A stretch of 16,343 nucleotides of DNA from NCBI GenBank assembly GCA_944363695.1, contig CALVUW010000008.1, positions 1 to 16,343 of the forward strand. The letters run 5' to 3'. Positions within the stretch are counted from its first letter, which is position 1. Every line of letters starts with the position of its first letter. The notes under the pieces are model-generated. The model searched no databases. It was not told the origin of the DNA and saw nothing but the letters and a program-made list of their open reading frames with translations. A program made the translations under genes and the position numbers. This stretch comes from an uncultured Bacilli bacterium (GTDB lineage: Bacteria > Bacillota_I > Bacilli_A > RF39 > UBA660). Positions 1 to 6,572 of the stretch are shown here, in pieces.

Positions 1-6
1 GAAACA
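1..6. promoter_or_regulatory. Partial parS site cut by the window edge
   Basis: GAAACA is the right end of a parS half-site. It ends 76 bases before the end of the first complete parS (82), in register with the array, so a full site very probably continues beyond the left edge. Confidence 0.7.
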
Positions 7-18
7 TACCTCTATTTT

Positions 19-34
19 TATTTCCCGGGAAATA
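19..34. promoter_or_regulatory. Noc-binding site (NBS) 1
   Basis: TATTTCCCGGGAAATA is a perfect 16-base palindrome containing the NBS core ATTTCCCGGGAAAT known from B. subtilis Noc, the nucleoid-occlusion protein that is a ParB paralogue. Whether this organism has Noc cannot be seen in the window. Confidence 0.85.
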
Positions 35-66
35 TTTTTTAGTGTTTATCTTTTTACTTTTTGAAG

Positions 67-82
67 TGTTTCACGTGGAACA
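67..82. promoter_or_regulatory. parS site 1 (ParB-binding)
   Basis: TGTTTCACGTGGAACA is the exact reverse complement of the Bacillus subtilis consensus parS TGTTCCACGTGAAACA. ParB (Spo0J) binds this near-palindrome, loads as a CTP-dependent clamp and with ParA drives origin segregation and SMC loading. Confidence 0.93.
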
Positions 83-94
83 TGTTTCTACTTT

Positions 95-110
95 TATTTC
101 CCGGGAAATA
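95..110. promoter_or_regulatory. Noc-binding site (NBS) 2
   Basis: Identical copy of TATTTCCCGGGAAATA. Its centre is 28 bases to the right of the parS 1 centre and 48 bases left of the parS 2 centre. Confidence 0.85.
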
Positions 111-142
111 TTTTTTAGTGTTTATCTTTTTACTTTTTGAAG

Positions 143-158
143 TGTTTCACGTGAAACA
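143..158. promoter_or_regulatory. parS site 2 (perfect palindrome)
   Basis: TGTTTCACGTGAAACA is a perfect 16-base palindrome and the idealised parS sequence. It starts 76 bases after parS 1 and is flanked by the same spacers. Confidence 0.94.
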
Positions 159-170
159 TACTTCTACTTT

Positions 171-186
171 TATTTCCCGGGAAATA
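171..186. promoter_or_regulatory. Noc-binding site (NBS) 3
   Basis: Third identical copy of TATTTCCCGGGAAATA, 76 bases after NBS 2. No other CCCGGG or CACGTG palindrome of this type was noticed elsewhere in the window, so the sites are confined to this array. Confidence 0.85.
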
Positions 187-217
187 TTTTTTGATGCTTA
201 TCTTTTACTTTTTGGAT

Positions 218-233
218 TGTTCCACGTGAAACA
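218..233. promoter_or_regulatory. parS site 3
   Basis: TGTTCCACGTGAAACA is identical to the B. subtilis consensus parS. It lies 75 bases after site 2 because the preceding T-rich spacer lost one base. Its off-palindrome half is in the opposite orientation to that of site 1. Confidence 0.94.
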
Positions 234-260
234 TATCTTTATTTTGTTTATCAGAGAATA

Positions 261-375
261 GTTTGAGTATTTATTCTTTTCTTCCGTTAGATGATTTTAT
301 ATAAAATGATTTCTATTATCTTGAATTTTTCTTCTTAAAACTTTATAAAATAGAATTGAATATTATAAAAGAAGC
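261..375. other. AT-rich gap between gyrA and the parS/NBS array
   Basis: No gene is visible. It holds a 14-base AT palindrome, ATTTTATATAAAAT (294-307), and an imperfect AT-only inverted repeat at about 340-371 just after the gyrA stop. Either could help end gyrA transcription, but neither has a GC-containing stem, so no terminator is called with confidence. Confidence 0.5.
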
Positions 376-2820
376 TTATTCAGCTTCCTCTGATAAATAA
401 TTTTCTTTTTCAACAATGATAATACTAGCTACTTTTTGATTATCTTTCAAGTTAATTAATCTAAGTCCTTGTGTAGCTCTTTTTAAAGTCGAAATCTGAT
501 CCAAAGGCATTCTCATTATAATTCCATTATTTGTCATAATAATAAGATCTAATCGATTAGAATATTCAGGCTTAACATAAAGCAATGCAATCATTTTTCC
601 GTTTTTCTCAGTAATATTTAAAGCTTTTACTCCTTTGCTGCCTCTATGAGTTAACCGATATTCATCTATTATAGTTTTTTTACCATATCCATTCTCTGTT
701 ACAATTAAGACTTCTTGTCCAGGATTAATAACCTCTGCTCCAATAACAATAGACCCGTCTAAATCCATACCTTTAACACCAGAAGTACCTCGACCCATTA
801 CACGAATCTCTGTTTCTGAGAATCTAACCATACGTCCATTGCTTGCACCAATTATAACTTCGTCTGATCCTCTTGTTTTACGTACTTTAATTAATTGGTC
901 TTGTTCTTTTAAAATAATGGCTATTTTCCCACTACGACGAATATTAGCAAATTCTTGTAAACTTGTACGTTTTACTAATCCCTTTTGAGTCACAAACAAT
1001 AAATATTTTGCTTCTTCATTCTCTGCTTTCAAATCTATTGTCGAACTAATGTTTTCGTCTTTTTCTAAAGATAATAAATTTACAATTGGTAAACCTTTTG
1101 ATTGCCTACCATATTCAGGAATCTCATAACCTTTTAAACGATAAACCTTTCCTTTGTTAGAGAAGAATAAAATATAATCATGCGTTTTCATAGAAATAAT
1201 TTGTTCTACAAAATCTTCCTCATTGGTAGTCATACCTTTGACTCCTACCCCACCACGATTTTGGCTACGATAAGTATCAGCACGCATGCGCTTGATATAA
1301 CCTTTATTAGTCAAAGTAACAATAATATCTTCTACAGGTATTAAAGATTCATCTTCTATATATTCAATAGCAGTCATATCTATATTGGTTCTACGTTCAT
1401 CCGCATACTTAGCCTTAATTTCTAATAGTTCTGTTTTAATAACATTTAAAATTTTCTCATCACTACTTAAAATTTCTTTTAAATTAGCAATTAAAACTAA
1501 TAAATCTTTAAGTTCATTCTCAATTTTTTCACGCTCTAAGCCTGTTAAACGACGCAATCTCATTTCTAAAATTGCATTTGCTTGAATCTCACTCAAACCA
1601 AAATTGTTCATTAAACCATTTCTAGCTTCTTCATCAGATTTTGATCCACGAATTAACTTAATAACTGCATCAATATTATCTAAAGCTATTTTTAAACCTT
1701 CTAAAATATGTACTCTCTTTTCAGCATTATCTAAATCAAACTTTGTTCTACGAATAATAATTTCTTTCTGAAAATCAATATACTTTGAAATGATTTCCTT
1801 TAAATTTAATGTTTTAGGAACGCCTTGATCAAGCATTAAGAAAATAATACCATAAGACGTTTGAAATGCTGTATGTTTATATAATTTATTTAATACTACT
1901 TGAGCATTAGCATCTTTTTTCAAAGTAATAGTAATTTTAATACCATCTTTCAAATCAGAATGATAATCCGCAATTCCTTCTATTGTTTTATTATGCACCA
2001 ATTCGGCTACTTTGTTTTTTAGTTCTAATGTATTAATTCCATAAGGAACTTCATTAATAATGATATATTGTTTTCCATTTTTTTCCTCTATTTGAGCTTT
2101 ACTACGAACAGTAATAATACCCCGACCAGTTTCATAGGCTTTTTTAATTCCACTATTTCCTAAAATTGTCGCACCAGTAGGAAAATCAGGACCTTTAATA
2201 TACTTCATTAAACCATCTATATCAATATCTGGATTATCAATATATGCTACACAACCATCAATTACTTCTCCTAAATTATGTGGTGGAATATTAGTAGCCA
2301 TACCAACAGCAATACCAGTTGTTCCGTTTACTAAAATATTAGGAAACCGAGATGGCAAGATTTCTGGTTCTTTTTCAGATTCGTCAAAATTTGGTATAAA
2401 ATTAACCGTATTTTTGTTAATATTTCGTAATAACTCTAAAGAAATTTTAGATAAACGCGATTCAGTATAACGCATTGCTGCAGCACCGTAACCTTCAATA
2501 TTACCAAAATTTCCATGACCGTCAACTAACATATAACGATAAGAAAAGTCTTGTGCCATTCTAACCATCGCCTCATAAATACTAGAATCACCATGTGGAT
2601 GATATTTACCCATAACATCTCCCACAATTCTAGCACTTTTCTTATGTGGTTTGTCGGGAGTATATCCCGATTCATACATTGAATATAAAATACGCCTATG
2701 TACTGGCTTTAGTCCATCTCTTAAGTCTGGAAGAGCTCTTGCTACGATAACACTCATTGAATACTCTAAAAATGAGTCTTGTACTTCTTTTACTATATTA
2801 TTTTTTTCTAATCTATCCAT
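376..2820 (-). CDS. gyrA: DNA gyrase subunit A
   Basis: Breakage-reunion subunit of the A2B2 gyrase that introduces negative supercoils. The protein has 814 aa, normal for the family. The winged-helix and tower region is N-terminal, with catalytic Tyr118 in the AAMRYTE motif. The quinolone-determining region HPHGDSSIYE (74-83) keeps the Ser79 and Glu83 expected of a susceptible enzyme. A six-bladed β-pinwheel fills about 500-800, followed by an acidic tail. The GyrA-box reads QNRGGVG (520-526), so this is gyrase rather than ParC, but the usual basic residue at position 6 is Val. The start was chosen at 2820 because AGGGGTGAT sits just upstream; an in-frame ATG at 2838 lies inside the end of gyrB without its own Shine-Dalgarno. 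It follows gyrB after 10 bases and is the last gene of the recF-gyrB-gyrA unit. Confidence 0.97.
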   Translation of the reverse strand: MDRLEKNNIVKEVQDSFLEYSMSVIVARALPDLRDGLKPVHRRILYSMYESGYTPDKPHKKSARIVGDVMGKYHPHGDSSIYEAMVRMAQDFSYRYMLVDGHGNFGNIEGYGAAAMRYTESRLSKISLELLRNINKNTVNFIPNFDESEKEPEILPSRFPNILVNGTTGIAVGMATNIPPHNLGEVIDGCVAYIDNPDIDIDGLMKYIKGPDFPTGATILGNSGIKKAYETGRGIITVRSKAQIEEKNGKQYIIINEVPYGINTLELKNKVAELVHNKTIEGIADYHSDLKDGIKITITLKKDANAQVVLNKLYKHTAFQTSYGIIFLMLDQGVPKTLNLKEIISKYIDFQKEIIIRRTKFDLDNAEKRVHILEGLKIALDNIDAVIKLIRGSKSDEEARNGLMNNFGLSEIQANAILEMRLRRLTGLEREKIENELKDLLVLIANLKEILSSDEKILNVIKTELLEIKAKYADERRTNIDMTAIEYIEDESLIPVEDIIVTLTNKGYIKRMRADTYRSQNRGGVGVKGMTTNEEDFVEQIISMKTHDYILFFSNKGKVYRLKGYEIPEYGRQSKGLPIVNLLSLEKDENISSTIDLKAENEEAKYLLFVTQKGLVKRTSLQEFANIRRSGKIAIILKEQDQLIKVRKTRGSDEVIIGASNGRMVRFSETEIRVMGRGTSGVKGMDLDGSIVIGAEVINPGQEVLIVTENGYGKKTIIDEYRLTHRGSKGVKALNITEKNGKMIALLYVKPEYSNRLDLIIMTNNGIIMRMPLDQISTLKRATQGLRLINLKDNQKVASIIIVEKENYLSEEAE

Positions 2821-2830
2821 CTTATCACCC

Positions 2831-4753
2831 CTACACATCTAAGTTTTCAACATAAGTTGCATTTGTTTCAATAAATTCACGACGTGGTCCTACTTCTTCA
2901 CCCATCAATTTTGAGAAGATTTCATCGGCTGCTACAGCATCATCAACTGTAATTTGACGCAAAACACGCTTATCAATATCCATAGTAGTTTCATTTAATT
3001 CCTCAGCGTCCATTTCTCCTAAACCTTTCATTCTAGCAATGTCATATTTAGTATTAGGTGATAAAGTTGCTAAGTATTCATCACGTTCTTGTTCATTTAA
3101 AACATATTTTATTGTTTTACCATGCTTAATTACAAATAATGGTGGCTGGGCCGCATAAACATGACCAGCTTCAACAATAGGTCTGAAAAAGCGATAAAAT
3201 AATGTTAATAACAAAACACGAATATGAGAACCATCCACATCAGCATCGGTCATAATAATAATTTTGTGATAACGTAATTTAGAAAGATCAAATTCTTCAC
3301 CAATTCCGGTACCAAAAGCAGTAATAATAGTTCTAATTTCTTCATTTGATAAAGCTCTATCTAGCCTTGCCTTTTCAACATTTAAAATTTTTCCACGTAA
3401 AGGCAAAATTGCTTGTGTCATACTATTACGTCCTTTGATAGCAGAACCACCAGCTGAATCTCCTTCGACTAAAAACAACTCACATTCACTTGCATCTTTA
3501 CTTTTACAATCTGATAATTTTCCATAGAAATTAGTGATATCCAAATCACCTTTTCGGCGTGTTAATTCTCTGGCTTTTTTAGCAGCAATTCTAGCTCTTC
3601 CGGCCGTCATAGCTTTTTCTACAATCACTTTCGCTTCATCAGGATGTTCCATTAAAAAACGCTCAAAATCCGCAGAAAAAATTCTATTACAAATACCTCT
3701 TACTTCACTGTTTCCAAGTTTTGTTTTAGTTTGTCCCTCAAATTGAGGATTAGGATGTTTAATAGAAACAATCATAGTTAATCCTTCACGAACATCATCG
3801 CCAGTTAAAGGATCATCATTATTCTTCATTAAACCACTACTCTGTGCATATTTGTTTAAAATTCTAGTTAAAGCTATTCTTACACCATCTTCATGAGTAC
3901 CACCTTCTGGCGTTGTAATATTATTAACAAATGAATAAATACTAGAATTATAAGTCTCATTATATTGCAAAGCAACTTCTAACATTACATCGCCTTCTTG
4001 ACCTACAATATCAATAATAGTGTCATGAATCGGTTGTTTAGATTTATTTAATAAAGCTACGTATTCACGAATTCCACCTTCATAACAAAATGTATCTTTT
4101 TTATCAGCTTCTCTATCATCATACAAAGTAATACGAAGTCCACGATTCAAAAAAGCCAATTCACGTAACCTGTTTTTTAATATTTCATAATCAAAAACAG
4201 TTGTTTCCTGAAAAATGGTAGCATCTGGTAAAAATGTAACTGTTGTTCCCGTACGATCCTCATCACAATCACCAATAAGCTTTAACGGTTCCAATGGATG
4301 TCCACCATTGACGTATTTTTGATAATAGATATGACTGTTTTTATAAACTTTTACTTCTAGCCATGTAGATAAAGCGTTGACTACACTAGCACCTACACCG
4401 TGCAAACCACCAGACACTTTATATCCGCCGCCACCAAATTTACCACCGGCATGAAGTACAGTATATACTGTCTCAACAGTGCTTTTCCCTGTTTTAGGAT
4501 GTATATCTACTGGAATACCACGGCCATCATCTTTAACAGTTATACTATTATCTTTATTTATAGTAACTTCTATATGTGTACAATAACCAGCTAATGCTTC
4601 ATCAATAGCATTATCAACAATCTCCCATACTAAATGATGTAATCCTCTTGAACTAGTAGTCCCAATATACATTCCAGGTCGTTTTCTAACAGCCTCTAAA
4701 CCTTCTAACACTTGAATAGCCGAAGAATCATATTTTTCCTCTATTTTTTCCAT
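2831..4753 (-). CDS. gyrB: DNA gyrase subunit B
   Basis: ATPase subunit of gyrase, 640 aa, full length for the Gram-positive type. GHKL ATPase domain: EIVDNAIDE with catalytic Glu44 and Mg-binding Asn48, DDGRGIP at 75-81, and the ATP-lid glycine loop GGLHGVG at 115-121. The transducer is followed by TKLGNSE (344-350) and the TOPRIM domain with LVEGDSAGG (Glu430) and the metal site DADVD (503-507). The tail PRREFIETNA…LDV is typical of gyrase. GAAAGGAG, located within the last codons of recF, serves as its ribosome binding site, and only 4 bases separate recF stop and gyrB start, so translation is probably coupled. It partners with the adjacent gyrA product. Confidence 0.98.
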   Translation of the reverse strand: MEKIEEKYDSSAIQVLEGLEAVRKRPGMYIGTTSSRGLHHLVWEIVDNAIDEALAGYCTHIEVTINKDNSITVKDDGRGIPVDIHPKTGKSTVETVYTVLHAGGKFGGGGYKVSGGLHGVGASVVNALSTWLEVKVYKNSHIYYQKYVNGGHPLEPLKLIGDCDEDRTGTTVTFLPDATIFQETTVFDYEILKNRLRELAFLNRGLRITLYDDREADKKDTFCYEGGIREYVALLNKSKQPIHDTIIDIVGQEGDVMLEVALQYNETYNSSIYSFVNNITTPEGGTHEDGVRIALTRILNKYAQSSGLMKNNDDPLTGDDVREGLTMIVSIKHPNPQFEGQTKTKLGNSEVRGICNRIFSADFERFLMEHPDEAKVIVEKAMTAGRARIAAKKARELTRRKGDLDITNFYGKLSDCKSKDASECELFLVEGDSAGGSAIKGRNSMTQAILPLRGKILNVEKARLDRALSNEEIRTIITAFGTGIGEEFDLSKLRYHKIIIMTDADVDGSHIRVLLLTLFYRFFRPIVEAGHVYAAQPPLFVIKHGKTIKYVLNEQERDEYLATLSPNTKYDIARMKGLGEMDAEELNETTMDIDKRVLRQITVDDAVAADEIFSKLMGEEVGPRREFIETNATYVENLDV

Positions 4754-4757
4754 AAAT

Positions 4758-5870
4758 TTAACTCCTTTCTTCTATTACTCCATTATTCACTTGAAATACA
4801 GTAGCATCTACAAGTGATTTTCTAGAAATATTTTTCAAATCTGTAGTTGTAATTATACTTTGAATATCTTTACTAATAAAACGTAATAACTTATTTTTTT
4901 TATTTATATCTAATTCACTAAAAATATCATCTAGCAACAATACTGGATTGGTACCTTTATATTCTTTAAAAATAGGAATTGTTGCTAATTTATAAGCTAA
5001 AACGGCGCTTTTTTGTTGCCCTTGAGATGCATAAATTTTCATGTCATTGTTTTTTAGAAAAAAAGAAAAATCATCTCGATGAGGACCATACAAAGTCATT
5101 CCTGCAGCCAATTCTCTTTTTCTATTTTTAGAATAAATCTGTAACATTTCCTCAGTAAGTAACTCTGTTTCATAAGAGTGAATCATAATATTTGGAGTAT
5201 ATAAGATCATAAGTGACGAATCTCCTGAAATTCTTTGAAAGATATGATCAATATGTTGATTAATTTTATCAATATACATAGAGCGTAATTGGTAAATGAA
5301 CACAGCTTTTTCTACTAATTTTTGTGTCAAAATATCCAAATATTTTTGATCTGCAATTTGATTAGTATATAAAATTTTAAGATATTCATTGCGCGTTTTT
5401 AAAATTTTATTATATTCATTATAGGTTACTAAATATTTTTCTGATAATTGGCTTAATTCCATATTTAATAAATTTCTACGAATAGTTGGAGAACCTTTAA
5501 TTATCTCTAAATCATCTGGAGTAAAAATTACAACATTTAAATTCGAGATATACTCTGATATTTTCGAAATAACTGTATTATTTACCTTCACTGTTTTTTT
5601 ATCTGTCGTTATTTCAATACCTAACCTTTTAATAGAATGTAAGTCTTGTATTTTTCCTTTAATACTAGCTTTCATTTTACCAAAACGAATCATGTCCATC
5701 TCATTACCATTTCGATAAGATTTGGTCAGAGCTAATACACTAATTGCCTCTAAAATATTCGTTTTACCAACGGCATTATTACCAATTATAATGTTCATAT
5801 GTGGACTAAAGGTAATGTCTACATGATGATAATTACGGAAATTGGTCAAATTTAACTGCGATATAATCAT
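4758..5870 (-). CDS. recF: DNA replication and repair protein RecF
   Basis: SMC-like ATPase that with RecO and RecR loads RecA at single-strand gaps. The protein has 370 aa. Walker A GNNAVGKT (30-37), ABC-type signature ASQGQQKS (281-288) and Walker B LLLDDIFSELD (311-321) are all present, with the coiled-coil arm region between about 140 and 250. ATG 5870 was chosen because MIISQLNLTNFRNY matches the usual RecF N-terminus. An in-frame GTG at 5900 would add ten untypical residues. There is no Shine-Dalgarno directly before 5870; a six-codon leader ORF ends one base upstream, suggesting translational coupling. It is the first gene of a unit with gyrB and gyrA. The S4-domain gene yaaA that usually precedes recF in Bacilli is absent. 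Confidence 0.96.
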   Translation of the reverse strand: MIISQLNLTNFRNYHHVDITFSPHMNIIIGNNAVGKTNILEAISVLALTKSYRNGNEMDMIRFGKMKASIKGKIQDLHSIKRLGIEITTDKKTVKVNNTVISKISEYISNLNVVIFTPDDLEIIKGSPTIRRNLLNMELSQLSEKYLVTYNEYNKILKTRNEYLKILYTNQIADQKYLDILTQKLVEKAVFIYQLRSMYIDKINQHIDHIFQRISGDSSLMILYTPNIMIHSYETELLTEEMLQIYSKNRKRELAAGMTLYGPHRDDFSFFLKNNDMKIYASQGQQKSAVLAYKLATIPIFKEYKGTNPVLLLDDIFSELDINKKNKLLRFISKDIQSIITTTDLKNISRKSLVDATVFQVNNGVIEERS

Positions 5871-5871
5871 T

Positions 5872-5904
5872 TTAAGTATAAAAACTGCCCATTTTATCAC
5901 CTTT
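5872..5904 (-). promoter_or_regulatory. Leader mini-ORF and ribosome binding site before recF
   Basis: AAAGGTGAT (5896-5904 on the minus strand) is followed after three bases by ATG at 5892, opening an ORF for MGSFYT that stops with TAA at 5874-5872. The recF ATG begins one base later (TAA-A-ATG). Since recF itself lacks a Shine-Dalgarno, ribosomes may terminate on the mini-ORF and reinitiate on recF. The alternative is that translation starts at GTG 5900, which is in the recF frame. Seen directly: the motifs and spacing; inferred: the coupling. Confidence 0.45.
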
Positions 5905-5937
5905 ACCCTATTTTAGTACTCCTATACACGCATAACT

Positions 5938-5946
5938 ATTATATCA
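5938..5946 (-). promoter_or_regulatory. Extended -10 promoter for recF-gyrB-gyrA
   Basis: On the minus strand TGATATAAT gives a TGn extension plus a perfect TATAAT (5938-5943). The -35 position (about 5961-5966) reads TGTTTT and is weak, which extended -10 promoters tolerate. It lies between the comK terminator and recF, implying that recF-gyrB-gyrA is transcribed separately from dnaA-dnaN-comK. Confidence 0.65.
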
Positions 5947-5954
5947 CATGAAGG

Positions 5955-5992
5955 ACCAAAAAAACAGAAAAAAAGCATTTTTGTGCTTTTTT
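5955..5992 (-). terminator. Rho-independent terminator after comK
   Basis: On the minus strand AAAAAAGCA (5992-5984), six-base loop, TGCTTTTTT (5977-5969), then TCTG and a further T run. The stem is 9 bp, only 3 bases after the comK stop. The A/T symmetry means it could also act on the other strand. Confidence 0.75.
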
Positions 5993-5995
5993 CGT

Positions 5996-6448
5996 TTATT
6001 GTTTTCTATTTCTCAATACAGATTCTAGTCTACTAGCCCTCAATAGTTGATTTTCAAATGATTTATAGGACACATTTAACCTTAGTTTCTTACCATTTTT
6101 AAATTCAACCATAGTTTGATTCAAACCGTCATCTGTTTCCTTATAATTCTTAATTTTTTGTAATGATAACCAAATACAATCATCATCTTCTGGTGAAACA
6201 GTAGGAAAAAAGATTAAATTTTGGCTTTCTTCTACTAAAATTGGTAGTTTATATCTACTATTTAAAATAGTTTTGGCCCCCTCCTTTCTTCCTGGATAGG
6301 AACTACCAAAATAGCGACAACTATAATCTAAAATAGATAATGGCTTATTTTCAATTTCATATTCATAATTTTCCTCTAATACTGTCGCTTTTCCTTCTAC
6401 TTCCGGTAAAATTGCAATGGTTGCATCATTAATTTCATATTCTCTCAT
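5996..6448 (-). CDS. comK: ComK-family competence transcription factor
   Basis: 150-aa protein matching the ComK family along its length. The N-terminus is YEINDATIAILP (4-15), followed by the hallmark SCRYFGSSYPGRK (43-55), LIFFPTVSP (78-86), CIWLS (91-95) and SYKSFENQ (127-134). In Bacillus, ComK binds AT-boxes in the minor groove and switches on DNA-uptake and recombination genes, itself kept in check by MecA-ClpCP. This copy stops just after the conserved core, roughly 35-40 residues shorter than the 192-aa Bacillus protein, and lacks the C-terminal region containing the FMLYPK-type MecA-recognition stretch. GGGGAGAGG lies just upstream of ATG 6448. It sits between dnaN and recF in place of yaaA, with its own terminator. 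Family assignment is confident; a role in competence here is inference. Confidence 0.88.
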   Translation of the reverse strand: MREYEINDATIAILPEVEGKATVLEENYEYEIENKPLSILDYSCRYFGSSYPGRKEGAKTILNSRYKLPILVEESQNLIFFPTVSPEDDDCIWLSLQKIKNYKETDDGLNQTMVEFKNGKKLRLNVSYKSFENQLLRASRLESVLRNRKQ

Positions 6449-6572
6449 AAAACCTCTCCCCTCAAAATGAAATTTGTTATCAGTCTACTATATCTTACTG
6501 TCGAAATTAGAAAAAAGTAAAAAAAATAAAAAAAGATAGAAAAATCCACCTTTTTTAGTAATATTTATTAAT

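Larger units (their letters stand above)
1..260. repeat. 76-bp tandem repeat array alternating parS and Noc-binding sites
   Basis: About 3.4 units. Each unit is a parS palindrome, a 12-base T-rich spacer, a TATTTCCCGGGAAATA palindrome, then a 31-32 base T-rich spacer. NBS copies start at 19, 95 and 171, exactly 76 bases apart. parS copies start at 67, 143 and 218. The long spacers at 35-66 and 111-142 are identical; the third (187-217) has several substitutions and lost one base. A half parS (GAAACA, 1-6) ends exactly where the periodic register predicts. At the other end an NBS-like stretch at 245-260 keeps only 10 of 16 bases. The array lies downstream of gyrA, about 9 kb from oriC. ParB and Noc are related DNA clamps that load at parS and NBS respectively; here the two loading sites are interleaved. 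No protein-coding content is supported. Confidence 0.93.

Noticed and set aside
1..260. CRISPR array
   Set aside because: The period is 76 bases and the whole unit repeats, including the spacers; the conserved parts are parS and NBS palindromes.
61..261. 66-aa plus-strand ORF
   Set aside because: It runs through the parS/NBS repeats; the protein is just the translated repeat and has no ribosome binding site.
376..2820. parC (topoisomerase IV) rather than gyrA
   Set aside because: A recognisable GyrA-box, the gyrB-gyrA order after recF and the full pinwheel tail favour gyrase.
6536..6560. Terminator after dnaN
   Set aside because: The candidate hairpin is only A5-6/T5 around GGTGGA; too weak to call, so dnaN read-through into comK remains possible.
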